Origin: JAGVSZ01 sp963747775
GTDB taxonomy: Bacteria; Pseudomonadota; Gammaproteobacteria; Burkholderiales; SG8-39
Assembly (NCBI GenBank): GCA_963747775.1
Contig: CAVVGT010000007.1
Span: forward strand, 248,001-312,000
Length of the DNA stretch: 64,000 nucleotides
Reading direction: 5' to 3'
A program made the translations under genes and the position numbers. Below, piece by piece: positions 1-11,240 of the stretch. How positions within the stretch are numbered: position 1 is the stretch's first letter; each line of letters starts with the position of its first letter. The notes under the pieces were generated by a model. It worked only from the letters and a program-made list of their open reading frames with translations. It was not told the DNA's origin and did not search any database.

Positions 1-2102
<2,102 letters not shown>

Positions 2103-2189
2103 GTGCCGGTCGGCTATGTCGCCGGGCGCGGGTTCCCCAGCGTGACGCCGTAGCAAGCAGGGGTTCGGTGCCGCGGCCGCGACGCCGCG

Positions 2190-2573
2190 TCACGCGAGAA
2201 AGTGGAATGCCGCGAACGCGAGGGCGAGCGCGATGAGCACGGCCAACGCCACCAGCCTGCCCCGCTTCGGACCGCCGGCCGGGGTGCGCGGACTCTCCAC
2301 GGGAAGCGCGACAGCCGCTGGCGGCGGGACGTGGGGCGGAACGGCCGGCGCCGGCGGCGGAGCGATCTCCGTCAGCGCGAGCGGCCCCGAGGAGGTCAGG
2401 ATCGCCTTGCGCATTTGCGCGAACGCCTCGTCGACTGTGGCGCCGCTCGCCATGCCTGGCGCCCAGAGCAGATCGGAGCCCTGCAGGGCCCCGCTTTCGT
2501 AGCTGCGGAGGATCTCCGCCTCCGCGAAGGGCCCGATCCGCTCACCGTCGCGGATCACCCAGAACTCCGCCAT
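2190..2573 (-). CDS. small GYF_2-like domain protein with C-terminal membrane anchor
   Basis: A 127-residue protein. The start at 2573 is preferred over an upstream GTG/ATG extension because a purine-rich AGGGGGGCGGG lies directly before it and the conserved part begins there (MAEFWVIRDGERIGPF). Residues 1-60 resemble the GYF_2 domain: W-V-x-x-G-E-R-I-G-P-F, then a helix and an LxW segment (DLLWAPGM). A Pro/Ala-rich linker follows, and the last 20 or so residues (LVALAVLIALALAFAAFHFLA) are a single hydrophobic helix. This gives a cytoplasmic domain tethered by a C-terminal tail. It converges on uvrA. The partner and role are unknown; GYF_2 domains are generally taken to bind peptides. Confidence 0.7.
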   Translation of the reverse strand: MAEFWVIRDGERIGPFAEAEILRSYESGALQGSDLLWAPGMASGATVDEAFAQMRKAILTSSGPLALTEIAPPPAPAVPPHVPPPAAVALPVESPRTPAGGPKRGRLVALAVLIALALAFAAFHFLA

Positions 2574-2688
2574 CCCGCCCCCCTGCTTATGCCTGCTTGT
2601 ATCGGTCACCTTATACACGCGCACGCGCGCGGCGGTCAGTCAGCCAGATGGGCTACCATCCGCCGGAATTGATGCAGGAGCAGCGTGC

Positions 2689-3795
2689 ATGTCCCGTAAG
2701 GCCAAGGCAGTGCTCTGCCGCGAGCTCAACCAGCCGGTCGTGGTGGAGGAGATCGAGGTCGCGGCCCCGCGCCGCGGCGAGGTGACCGTGAAGATCGGCG
2801 CGTGCGGCGTGTGCCACAGCGACCTCTCGGCCACCAACGGCACCATCCAGATGCAGCTGCCGCTCGTCCTCGGCCACGAGGCGGCCGGCGTCGTGACCGA
2901 GATCGGCGACGGCGTGACCGACCTCGCGCCGGGCGATCACGTCGTCAGCTCCTTCGTCCACATGTGCGGCAAGTGCCGCTGGTGCGTGATCGGCAAGCCG
3001 CACCTGTGCGACAGCGCCGCCAAAACCCTCTTCACGCTTCCCGACGGCACGACGCCGGCGCGCGACCGGGCGGGAAGCCCGGTCTACGTCTTTTCCGCGT
3101 GCGGCGTGATGGCCGAGTACGCCACGCTGTCGGTCGACAACCTCGTCAAGGTCGACAAGAGCGTACCGCTCGACCGTGCGGCGCTCGTGTCCTGCGGCGT
3201 GATGACCGGCGTCGGCGCGGTGTTCAACACCGCGCGCGTCGAGCCCGGCGCGGCGGTGATGGTGATCGGCACCGGAGGGGTCGGGCTGAACGTGATCCAG
3301 GGCGCGGCGATCGCCGGCGCGAACCCGATCGTCGCGGTCGACGTGAGCGCTGCGAAGCTCGACCTCGCCAGGGCGTTCGGCGCGACGCACACGATCAATG
3401 CGGCGCAGGAAGAAAACGTCGTCAAGGCGGCGAAGAAGCTCACCGGCGGCGGGCCCGACTACTGCTTCGAGTGCATCGGCCTCGGCAAGACGATCGAGCA
3501 GGCCTTCCGCAGCCTGCGCAAGGGCGGTAAGGCGGTGGTGGTCGGAGTGACGCGCGGGGAGGACAGCGTCGCGGTGCGGCCGCCCGCGCTGACTTTCGAG
3601 GAGAAGACGCTCACCGGCAGCTACTTCGGCTCGGCGCGCCCCCGCGAGGATTTTCCGCGGCTGCTGGGGCTGTATCGGGCCGGAAGGCTGAAGCTCGACG
3701 AGCTGATCACGCACCGCTACGGGATCGACGAGGCGCCTCAGGCGTTCGCCGATCTGGAAGCCGGCAAGAACGCGCGCGGCGTGATCGTCTTCTGA
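2689..3795 (+). CDS. zinc-dependent alcohol dehydrogenase (MDR superfamily)
   Basis: A 368-residue NAD(P)-dependent medium-chain dehydrogenase, close to class III/Zn-ADH length. The catalytic-zinc ligands are seen as GVCHSD and GHEAAG. The structural-zinc cysteines lie in CGKCRWCVIGKPHLC, and the Rossmann fold shows GTGGVGLNVIQ. A ribosome site (CAGGAGCAG) lies 8-10 bases before the ATG, and a GGCTACCAT -10-like element precedes that. The stop is 11 bases before the racemase start, so the two are probably co-transcribed. The substrate cannot be inferred. The reaction is presumably oxidation of an alcohol or S-hydroxymethyl adduct to an aldehyde-level product. Confidence 0.9.
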   Translation: MSRKAKAVLCRELNQPVVVEEIEVAAPRRGEVTVKIGACGVCHSDLSATNGTIQMQLPLVLGHEAAGVVTEIGDGVTDLAPGDHVVSSFVHMCGKCRWCVIGKPHLCDSAAKTLFTLPDGTTPARDRAGSPVYVFSACGVMAEYATLSVDNLVKVDKSVPLDRAALVSCGVMTGVGAVFNTARVEPGAAVMVIGTGGVGLNVIQGAAIAGANPIVAVDVSAAKLDLARAFGATHTINAAQEENVVKAAKKLTGGGPDYCFECIGLGKTIEQAFRSLRKGGKAVVVGVTRGEDSVAVRPPALTFEEKTLTGSYFGSARPREDFPRLLGLYRAGRLKLDELITHRYGIDEAPQAFADLEAGKNARGVIVF

Positions 3796-3806
3796 CGGAC
3801 GCGACG

Positions 3807-4550
3807 ATGCTCGGCGTGCTCGGCGGCATGGGCCCGCTCGCCACGGCCGACTTCTACGCAAAGCTGATCGCCCTGACGCCCGCGGCGCGCGACCAGGAGC
3901 ACGTCCCGCTTCTGATCTACGCGGTGCCGCAGGTGCCCGATCGCACCGCGGCCCTCCTCCACGGCGGCGCCTCGCCCCTGCCGGCCCTGCTCGCGGGCCT
4001 CCAGACGCTCACGGCAGCCGGCGCACGGGCGATCGCCATTCCCTGCAACACCGCGCACGCCTGGTACGACGAGCTCGCCGCCGCGAGCCCGGTGCCGATC
4101 CTCCACATCGCCGACGCCGCGGCCGACGCGGCGGCGCGGATCGCGGGCCCGGGCGCGCGCCTCGCGCTCGTCGCCACGAGCGGAACGCTCGCTGCGGGCA
4201 TCTATCCGCGCCGGTTCGCCGCGCGGGGACTCGTTTGCGCGACGCCGACGGACGCCGAGATGCGCGACCTGGTGACTCCGGGCATCGGCCAGGTCAAAGC
4301 GGGGGCGGTCGACGAGGGGGGACGGCTGCTCGAGCGAGCCGTCGGCGCCCTGCTCGAGCGCGGCGCGGGGGCGGTGGTTCTCGGTTGCACCGAGGTGCCG
4401 GTCGCCCTCGACCGGATTGCGTCCCCGGTGCGCTCGCGGTGCGTCGATGCGACCGCGGCGCTGGCCGGGGCCTGCGTCGGATGGTGGGACCGGGCGCGCC
4501 GTCCGGGGCCGCCCGGGCCGGGCTTGGACAAGCCTCTCGGGACTGCCTAG
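3807..4550 (+). CDS. aspartate/glutamate racemase family protein
   Basis: A 247-residue cofactor-independent racemase of the Asp/Glu/hydantoin superfamily. It opens with the signature LGVLGGMGPLATADFY and carries the two catalytic cysteines as IPCNTAH (about residue 75) and LGCTEVPV (about residue 194), so the two-base mechanism is intact. The adjoining gltIJKL transporter makes aspartate or glutamate a plausible substrate. The last codons overlap a good promoter for gltI (4524-4553). Specificity for Asp rather than Glu is not readable from the sequence. Confidence 0.88.
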   Translation: MLGVLGGMGPLATADFYAKLIALTPAARDQEHVPLLIYAVPQVPDRTAALLHGGASPLPALLAGLQTLTAAGARAIAIPCNTAHAWYDELAAASPVPILHIADAAADAAARIAGPGARLALVATSGTLAAGIYPRRFAARGLVCATPTDAEMRDLVTPGIGQVKAGAVDEGGRLLERAVGALLERGAGAVVLGCTEVPVALDRIASPVRSRCVDATAALAGACVGWWDRARRPGPPGPGLDKPLGTA

Positions 4551-4553
4551 AAT
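4524..4553 (+). promoter_or_regulatory. sigma70-type promoter of gltIJKL
   Basis: TTGGAC at 4524-4529 and TAGAAT at 4548-4553 are separated by 18 bases. The site overlaps the stop codon of the racemase gene and lies about 85 bases before the gltI start, leaving room for a leader with the ribosome site AGGAGAAGG at 4623-4631. Assignment is by consensus match and position only. Confidence 0.6.
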
Positions 4554-4636
4554 CCCGGTTCGCCTCGGATCACCCGAGAGAAACCCGACCCGGACGCCGG
4601 AACCGACCGGCGCCGCATCCACAGGAGAAGGACGCA

Positions 4637-5542
4637 ATGCGAATACTTGCCCTCCCCGCCGCGGCGCTCGCGCTTGCGCTGGCGCAGCCGGCGCTCGCCC
4701 AGGAGCTGACCGGCACGCTCAAGAAGATCAAGGACTCGGGCAGCATCACGCTCGGGCATCGCGACACCTCGATCCCGTTCTCGTACTACGACGACAAGCA
4801 GCAGGTCGTCGGCTACGCGATGGACCTCTGCATGCGGATCGTCGACGCAGTCAAGGCCGAGCTGAAGCTGGCGAAGCTCGATGTCAAGCTCAACCCGGTC
4901 ACGTCGGCCACCCGCATCCCGCTGATGGCGAACGGCACGATCGATCTCGAGTGCGGGTCGACGACCAATAACCTGGAGCGCCAGAAGCAGGTGGCGTTCA
5001 CGATCACGCACTTCGTGACCGCGAACCGCTACGTGGCGAAGAAGGCGTCGAACATCAACAAGCTCGCCGACCTCAAGGGCAAGACGGTCGTGTCGACCTC
5101 CGGGACCACCAACATCAAGTGGCTCACGGAGGAGAACGCGAAGCAGAATCTCGGCATGAACATCGTCGCCGCCAAGGACCACGCCGAGGCGTTCCTGATG
5201 GTCGACAGCGGACGCGCCGCCGCGTTCTTCATGGACGACATCCTGCTGTACTCGCTCGTCGCCAATGCCAAGAACCCGGGCGACTGGGTCATCGGCACCG
5301 AGGCCTACACGGTCGAGCCCTACGGCATCATGCTGCGACGCGAAGATCCCGCGTTCAAGAAGGTCGTCGACAACGCGATGAGCCAGACCTTCAAGAGCGG
5401 CCAGATCAACCCGATCTACGAGAAGTGGTTCCAGAAGCCCGTGCCGCCCAAGGGCATCAATCTGAACGTGCCGATGAGCGCACCGTTCAAGAAGGTCGTC
5501 GCGAACCCGACCGACTCGGGAGACCCGGCGGTCTATCAATAG
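4637..5542 (+). CDS. gltI: glutamate/aspartate ABC transporter periplasmic binding protein
   Basis: A 301-residue family-3 solute receptor. The start at 4637 is chosen because AGGAGAAGG lies just upstream and the protein then begins with a clean signal peptide (residues 1-20, cleavage near ALAQ-ELT). The frame is open further upstream but lacks these features. Diagnostic segments are GSITLGHRDTSIPFSYYDD and the CGSTTNNLERQKQVAFT ligand-site region, which match the GltI/AatJ subgroup. It should deliver L-glutamate or L-aspartate to GltJK. The downstream hairpin terminator (5582-5613) suggests the receptor is made in excess over the membrane components. Confidence 0.92.
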   Translation: MRILALPAAALALALAQPALAQELTGTLKKIKDSGSITLGHRDTSIPFSYYDDKQQVVGYAMDLCMRIVDAVKAELKLAKLDVKLNPVTSATRIPLMANGTIDLECGSTTNNLERQKQVAFTITHFVTANRYVAKKASNINKLADLKGKTVVSTSGTTNIKWLTEENAKQNLGMNIVAAKDHAEAFLMVDSGRAAAFFMDDILLYSLVANAKNPGDWVIGTEAYTVEPYGIMLRREDPAFKKVVDNAMSQTFKSGQINPIYEKWFQKPVPPKGINLNVPMSAPFKKVVANPTDSGDPAVYQ

Positions 5543-5581
5543 TGGCTGGCGACGCGCCGCGCGCCGGCGCGCGAAGCTTCG

Positions 5582-5613
5582 AGCGGGGGACCTTCGGGTC
5601 CCCCCGCTTTTTT
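5582..5613 (+). terminator. intrinsic terminator/attenuator between gltI and gltJ
   Basis: An 11-bp stem (AGCGGGGGACC paired with GGTCCCCCCGCT, one bulged C) is capped by a TTCG tetraloop and followed directly by six T residues. It stands inside the operon, 40 bases after the gltI stop. It probably lets only part of the transcription continue into the permease genes, a common arrangement for abundant binding proteins. Confidence 0.8.
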
Positions 5614-5669
5614 GTGGTAGCTTGACCGCGCGCCGCTCGCTCCGCGCGGCGCCTCGGGGAGGAGCCAGG

Positions 5670-6428
5670 TTGAACTACAACTGGAACTGGCGCATCTTCT
5701 GGCAGCCCGCGCCCGACGGCGTCGGGACCTACATGTCCTGGCTCATCGCGGGCCTCGGCTGGACGCTCGCGACGGCGCTCCTCGCCTGGGTGCTTGCGCT
5801 CGGCATCGGCTCGGCGCTCGGCGTGATCCGCACCACGCCGATCAAGTGGGCGGTGCGCCTCGGCAACGCATACGTCGAGCTGTTCCGCAACATCCCGCTC
5901 CTGGTGCAGATGTTCCTGTGGTTCTTCGTGCTCCCGGAGCTCGTGCCGAAGGCGCTCGGCGACACGATCAAGCAGATGCCGCCCCCCTGGGCCGCGTTCG
6001 TCCCGGCGGTGCTGTGCCTCGGGTTCTACACCGCCGCGCGCGTGGCCGAGCAGGTGCGCGCGGGCATCCAGTCGCTGCCGCGCGGCCAGAACATGGCCGG
6101 CACCGCGCTCGGTCTCAACATGCCTCAGGCCTACCGCTACGTCCTGCTGCCGCAGGCCTACCGCATCATCATGCCGCCGCTCACCTCGGAGTTCCTGAAC
6201 ATCATCAAGAACTCGTCGGTCGCGTTGACCATCGGCCTGATGGAGCTCACGGCGCGCGCCCGGGCGATGCAGGAGTTCAGCTTTCAGGTGTTCGAGGCGT
6301 TCACCGCCGCGACGGTCATCTACATCCTGGTGAACATCGTCGTCGTGCTCGGCATGCGTTGGCTCGAGCGCAAGATCGCGGTGCCGGGGCTGATCGCCGC
6401 CGGCGGCGCGCCGCAGGCGGGGCATTGA
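5670..6428 (+). CDS. gltJ: glutamate/aspartate ABC transporter permease GltJ
   Basis: A 252-residue inner-membrane permease of the HisMQ/GltJ type. The TTG at 5670 is taken as start because GGGGAGGAGCC precedes it and translation then gives the family N-terminus (MNYNWNWRIFWQPAPDG). The frame reaches a TTG at 5622 but the extra 16 residues are unlike the family. About five hydrophobic segments and the EAA loop (EQVRAGIQSLPRGQ ... ALGLNMPQAYR) are present. It forms the channel with GltK and is driven by GltL. Confidence 0.92.
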   Translation: MNYNWNWRIFWQPAPDGVGTYMSWLIAGLGWTLATALLAWVLALGIGSALGVIRTTPIKWAVRLGNAYVELFRNIPLLVQMFLWFFVLPELVPKALGDTIKQMPPPWAAFVPAVLCLGFYTAARVAEQVRAGIQSLPRGQNMAGTALGLNMPQAYRYVLLPQAYRIIMPPLTSEFLNIIKNSSVALTIGLMELTARARAMQEFSFQVFEAFTAATVIYILVNIVVVLGMRWLERKIAVPGLIAAGGAPQAGH

Positions 6429-6467
6429 CCTCCATGCGTTCGCGTCAGCGAATAGCGCACGACGTTT

Positions 6468-6513
6468 CCCTCTCCCGCGCCGCGAGGCGGGGGAGAGGGG
6501 CTAGGGGTGAGGG
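6468..6513. repeat. REP-like palindrome between gltJ and gltK
   Basis: CCCTCTCCCGC at 6468-6478 pairs with GCGGGGGAGAGGG at 6487-6499 around an 8-base loop, with slight bulging. CTAGGGGTGAGGG follows. This has the form of the CCCTCTCCC/GGGAGAGGG repeats found between genes in many GC-rich proteobacteria. Here it sits inside an operon, where such hairpins can stabilise upstream mRNA or shift expression. No second copy was noticed in the window. Confidence 0.6.
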
Positions 6514-6519
6514 TTAGCC

Positions 6520-7218
6520 ATGTTCACCGGCTTCGACTGGGACGTCATCCAGCGCTCCGCTGGGTACCTCTTCAGGGAGGGCATGACGTTCACGCTCACC
6601 CTGACGGTGCTGGCGATGACCGGCGGCATCATCCTCGGCACGCTGCTCGCGATGATGCGGCTTTCGAGCATCAAGGCGGTCTCGTTGGTCGCGGGCGGCT
6701 ACGTGAACCTGATGCGCTCGGTGCCCCTGCTGCTGGTGATCTTCTGGTTCTATTTTCTAGTGCCTTACATCGGCGCCTGGATCATCGGCGCGAACGAGCC
6801 GGTGAAGGTCGGCGCGATCCTGTCCTCGGTGATCACCTTCACGCTGTTCGAGGCGGCGTACTACTGCGAGATCATGCGCGCCGGCATCCAGTCGATCCCG
6901 CGCGGCCAGGTGTGGGCGGGCTACGCGCTCGGCCTGAATTACTGGCAGACGATGGCGCAGATCGTGCTGCCGCAGGCCTTCCGCAACATGATGCCGGTGT
7001 TGCTCACTCAGACGATCATCCTGTTCCAGGACACCTCGCTCGTCTACGTGCTCTCGATCACCGACTTCCTCGGCGCGGCGAGCAAGGTGGCGCAGCGCGA
7101 CGGCCGGCTGGTCGAGATGTACCTGTTCGTGGCGCTGGTGTACTTCGTCATCAGCTACTTCCTCTCCTACCAGGTCAAGCGGCTGCAGGTGAAGCTCGCC
7201 GTGCCCGGTCGGATGTGA
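6520..7218 (+). CDS. gltK: glutamate/aspartate ABC transporter permease GltK
   Basis: A 232-residue second permease of the importer. It has five or so membrane segments and the EAA motif region (EIMRAGIQSIPRGQVWAGYALGLN), followed by VLPQAFRNMMPVL. The ATG at 6520 has a weak GTGAGGG ribosome site. It begins 91 bases after gltJ, beyond the palindromic repeat, and gltL follows after 13 bases. Length and sequence match GltK/ArtM-type permeases. Confidence 0.92.
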   Translation: MFTGFDWDVIQRSAGYLFREGMTFTLTLTVLAMTGGIILGTLLAMMRLSSIKAVSLVAGGYVNLMRSVPLLLVIFWFYFLVPYIGAWIIGANEPVKVGAILSSVITFTLFEAAYYCEIMRAGIQSIPRGQVWAGYALGLNYWQTMAQIVLPQAFRNMMPVLLTQTIILFQDTSLVYVLSITDFLGAASKVAQRDGRLVEMYLFVALVYFVISYFLSYQVKRLQVKLAVPGRM

Positions 7219-7231
7219 CGCGGGTGTCCCC

Positions 7232-7966
<735 letters not shown>

Positions 7967-7991
7967 TCTCATCTAAATCGTAGGCGTACGC

Positions 7992-8735
7992 GTGCCGCGC
8001 GGCGATCGTCTCAGCCGTCCGGGATCCCGCACAAAGGGCTGTGCGTCGCGCTGGCTGCCCTGCGGCTTTGCGGTCGTCATGCTCATCGCCAGCGGGCTCG
8101 TCAGCGCGCAGCGGACTGCAATACTGCCACTGCCGAAGCAGCCGACGGTGGTCAACCCGCTCGACGTCACTCAACAGGATGTCGCCGCGGGCGACGCGGA
8201 CGTGCACGCGGTGTTCCTCTATGAAGGCGCTGGTGGCAGGGGCTCGCGGCCACCGGTCGAAGCCGTCCCGGGGATGGCGCCGGTGCCTTCGGTGAAAATC
8301 GACGTGGCTGCTACCGGAAAGCCCGTCGTCCTGGTCCTCGGCGCCTACAGTTCCGTTTTCTGGGATGTCCACGTGGCGGCCGGCGTCCGCCTGGCCAAGG
8401 TGATCGCGCAGGGGCACTACCAGCAGTTTCTCTCGGAACTCCCTCGCGGCACGCAAGCGATCGTTTACCGCGAGGATCCGGTGGTCGGCGTAAGGCCGCT
8501 CTTCCTATCTGGCGACGTGCGCGCGTTCCACGATGCGTTCCCCGCGATCACGCGACTGACCGGTAGGCCCCCCACCACAGTGCAGGCGGTGTACAGGGGT
8601 GCCGAGATCACGGTAGACGGAACATCGACCATCGTTCCGCCAGCCACCGAAGCCCTGATCGCGGATCTCGGCAAGGTCGGGTTCGCCCTGCCGATGGGGT
8701 CGGGGGACCGGTCCGGACGGCCTTTCGGTGAATAA
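7992..8735 (+). CDS. secreted protein with one copy of an uncharacterised module (possibly the 5' part of a split gene)
   Basis: 247 residues from a GTG start. A hydrophobic signal segment (CGFAVVMLIASGLVSAQ, about residues 24-40) points to export. Residues 70-205 form a module that recurs in the next gene: HAVFLYEG, then VVLVLGAYSSVFWDV, VIAQGHYQQF, and RPLFLSGD. The family is not recognised. The stop overlaps the next start by 8 bases (GTGAATAA). The next product has the same module but no signal peptide, so the two may be one gene split by a frameshift near 8700-8730, or a translationally coupled pair. Confidence 0.6.
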   Translation: MPRGDRLSRPGSRTKGCASRWLPCGFAVVMLIASGLVSAQRTAILPLPKQPTVVNPLDVTQQDVAAGDADVHAVFLYEGAGGRGSRPPVEAVPGMAPVPSVKIDVAATGKPVVLVLGAYSSVFWDVHVAAGVRLAKVIAQGHYQQFLSELPRGTQAIVYREDPVVGVRPLFLSGDVRAFHDAFPAITRLTGRPPTTVQAVYRGAEITVDGTSTIVPPATEALIADLGKVGFALPMGSGDRSGRPFGE

Positions 8736-9966
8736 CTGCGCGCGCACCACCACGTATGGGACATTCAAGGCGAACCGCGCATTTTTGAGCGGCAAGGTCT
8801 ATGTCGAGCTGGAACTAAAAACCCCGGGCCCAAATCAGCCGCCTGGAGAGGAGACGAACGTCGGCGTGATGTCGCTCGCACCGTCGCCAATCGGTCGGCT
8901 CCTTGCACCCCCGAGCCACCTTTCAGGAACGGGGATCCCGGTGCTGGACGCGACCGCGCGGCGCAGCCTGCGCAACGGCTCGATAGTCGGACTGGCAATG
9001 GATCTCGATGCCGGCCGACTGCACTACAGCATCGACGGGCGCTGGGTGCGCGGCGCGCCGGGGAGTGCAGGCGGACTAGCCCTCGTTCATGATACGGAGT
9101 ACGTGCTGACAGCCTCCCTACGGCCGTCGGACGCGTGTCCGGGCGATCAATGGGCCGCAAACTTCGGAACCAAGCCGTTTCGCTTCCCGCTGCCTGCGGG
9201 GTTCGTCGCATATGCCCAAGGCGCCAAGCCGGTCAGCGCGTATCCGCTTTTCACGGACTTTCCCCGGCTCACGAGATGGAGCTTCGATCCCGAGAAGGGA
9301 TGGCAGGAGCGCTTTGTAGGGCCGCTTCCAGCGGCGAGTGGCTCCGTGACCGTCGGGGCACAACCCGATCGAACGGTTCGACGGACCGAAGCGCAATCGC
9401 CCCCGCCCTCCCCTTGCGGGACGTCAGCCAATTACGAAGTGCACGCGGTCGGAGTCTACGAAGGCGAGGGTGCGCGCCACGGTCGTGGCGCCGATCGGAG
9501 GGCGGGCAGCGTTCGGGTCGAAGTGAAGTACGCGGAGGCGCCGGTTTGCCTCGTCCTGATGGCGTACGAGCCCGTCGAGTGGCTGGTGGTACGGTCGCCC
9601 GCGGTGAATCTCGTGCGCGTCATCGCGATGGGCTACTACCAGCAAGCCGTCTCGGGCGTCCCGGATCCGTCGCTGGTGACCCTCTGGCCCGGGCCGAACG
9701 GCTCCGACCCGAGGGCGTTTTTCTTTTATGGTCAGCCCGAGGGGGCGAGCGCCTTTCCCGAGCGGATGCGCCTGGCCGCGGGCAAGGAGGCGCGGACGTT
9801 CCAGGGCGGGTACCGCGCGGCGAGCTTCGTAGTCGATGGGCGGACGTCCGGCGTGCGTCGCGAGGCTCAACGCAAGTTGAGGACGGTGACCTGCGGTAAT
9901 TCCACGATCGTTTGCGATCCCTCCGACACGGTGATCTGCGGCGGGAGGCGAATCCCGTGCGAATGA
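8728..9966 (+). CDS. SPRY-domain protein with a second copy of the same module
   Basis: 412 residues. Residues 1-165 read as a B30.2/SPRY domain: TFKANRAFLSGKVYVELEL at the start, NVGVMS, then GSIVGLAMDLDAGRLHYSID and WAANFGTKPFRFPLP. After a linker, residues 230-375 repeat the module of the upstream protein (HAVGVYEGEG, VCLVLMAYEPVEWLV, VIAMGYYQQAV, RAFFFYGQ). The C-terminus has five cysteines (TCGNSTIVCDPSDTVICGG). There is no signal peptide of its own, consistent with it being the 3' part of an exported module-SPRY-module protein. SPRY domains generally bind proteins or peptides; no ligand can be inferred. Confidence 0.6.
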   Translation: MNNCARTTTYGTFKANRAFLSGKVYVELELKTPGPNQPPGEETNVGVMSLAPSPIGRLLAPPSHLSGTGIPVLDATARRSLRNGSIVGLAMDLDAGRLHYSIDGRWVRGAPGSAGGLALVHDTEYVLTASLRPSDACPGDQWAANFGTKPFRFPLPAGFVAYAQGAKPVSAYPLFTDFPRLTRWSFDPEKGWQERFVGPLPAASGSVTVGAQPDRTVRRTEAQSPPPSPCGTSANYEVHAVGVYEGEGARHGRGADRRAGSVRVEVKYAEAPVCLVLMAYEPVEWLVVRSPAVNLVRVIAMGYYQQAVSGVPDPSLVTLWPGPNGSDPRAFFFYGQPEGASAFPERMRLAAGKEARTFQGGYRAASFVVDGRTSGVRREAQRKLRTVTCGNSTIVCDPSDTVICGGRRIPCE

Positions 9967-10240
9967 GCGGCTCCACCGCCGCGTGGGCGGACTCCACCCC
10001 AGGTGCGATCTTCGCGGCAAGCGCGCTTTCGGCGCGCGCCGACCCGGCGCGGCTGCCATGGCTGTAACCGACCGCGTAGGCGGATGCGCGACCAGCGAGG
10101 TCCTCGGGCCGGGCGCCTTGGCCGGTCGTCTACACGGAAATCGACCTCGCGATCCGGTACACCGTCACGATCAAGGCCATCCGCGGGAAGCTGGTCGAGG
10201 GTAACCGGCCCGCGCCGGTGCGGACGCGAAGCGCGCCGCG

Positions 10241-11209
10241 TCAGTCCTGCTTGATGTCGTTGTCCTTCACGACTTTTCCCCAGCGCGCCATCTCGCCGAG
10301 CAGGAACTTCTGCGTCGCTTCGGGGCTCGCGGCGACGATGTCCATCCCGAGCGTCTCGGTGAGCGTCTTGCGCACGTCCGGCAGGTTGATTGCCTTCACG
10401 AGCTCGGCGTGGAACTTGTCGAGGATCGGCTTCGGCGTGCCGGCCGGCGCGAAGACGCCCCACCACGCGAGCGCGGAGAAGCCCGGCAGCCCCTGCTCGG
10501 CGAGCGTCGGCACGTCGGGCATCGCGACCGAGCGCCTGTCGCCGGTGACCGCGACCGCGCGCAGCTTGCCGCCTTTCACGTGCGAGGCGAGCACTGCCAC
10601 CGAGCCAACCGCGAGCTCCACCTGACCGCCGAGCGCGTCCTGCGTCATCGGCCCGCCGCCCTTGTACGGCACGTGCACGAGCTTCACACCCACGGCCTGC
10701 TGGACGAGCGTCATCGTGAGGTGGCCGAGGCTGCCGTTGCCTATCGTGCCGAAGGTGACACTGTCGGGCTTCGCTTTCGCCGCCTTCACCACGTCCGCCC
10801 AGGTCTTGTAAGGCTTGCCCGCGCCGGTCGCGAGTGCCATCGGCGCGGTGCCGACCAGCATCACCGGCGCGAGATCCTTCACCGTGTCGAACGGCATCTT
10901 CGGGATGAGGTACGGATTCACCGCGTGCGTGTCGAACACGAACACGAACGTGTAGCCGTCGGGCGGCGACTTCGCCGCAAACGCGGTGCCGATCGAGCCC
11001 GACGCGCCGGGCTTGTTCTCGATGATGAACTGCTGCCCGAGCGACTCGGAGAGCTTGGTGCCGAGGAGCCGCGCGAGCGGGTCGACCGAGCCGCCGGGCG
11101 GGAACGGCACCACGAGCTTGACCGGCTTCGTGGGCCACTGCTGGGCGCCGGCGACGCCCACGCAAAGCGCGAGCAGCACTGCGGCGACGAGTCGAATCGA
11201 TTGCCTCAT
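10241..11209 (-). CDS. Bug/TctC-family periplasmic solute receptor
   Basis: 322 residues with a signal peptide (cleavage near VAGAQQ). The family opening WPTKPVKLVVPFPPGGSVD is followed by the IIENKPGASGSIGT segment and the PDGYT motif near residue 85. Bug receptors bind carboxylates, and most lack a genetically linked TctAB membrane pair, as here. It lies 31 bases downstream of the ThDP enzyme on the same strand, so its ligand is probably the substrate or a product of that operon. Confidence 0.9.
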   Translation of the reverse strand: MRQSIRLVAAVLLALCVGVAGAQQWPTKPVKLVVPFPPGGSVDPLARLLGTKLSESLGQQFIIENKPGASGSIGTAFAAKSPPDGYTFVFVFDTHAVNPYLIPKMPFDTVKDLAPVMLVGTAPMALATGAGKPYKTWADVVKAAKAKPDSVTFGTIGNGSLGHLTMTLVQQAVGVKLVHVPYKGGGPMTQDALGGQVELAVGSVAVLASHVKGGKLRAVAVTGDRRSVAMPDVPTLAEQGLPGFSALAWWGVFAPAGTPKPILDKFHAELVKAINLPDVRKTLTETLGMDIVAASPEATQKFLLGEMARWGKVVKDNDIKQD

Positions 11210-11240
11210 CGGTGCCTCTTCCTGGTTGTCGTCCCGCTGT

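Noticed and set aside
2653..3861. 402-residue minus-strand frame over the alcohol dehydrogenase
   Set aside because: Arg/Ala-rich shadow without domain; the plus strand shows the complete zinc and cofactor motifs.
5622..5669. Upstream TTG start for gltJ
   Set aside because: The added residues are unlike GltJ; the TTG at 5670 has a good ribosome site and the right N-terminus.
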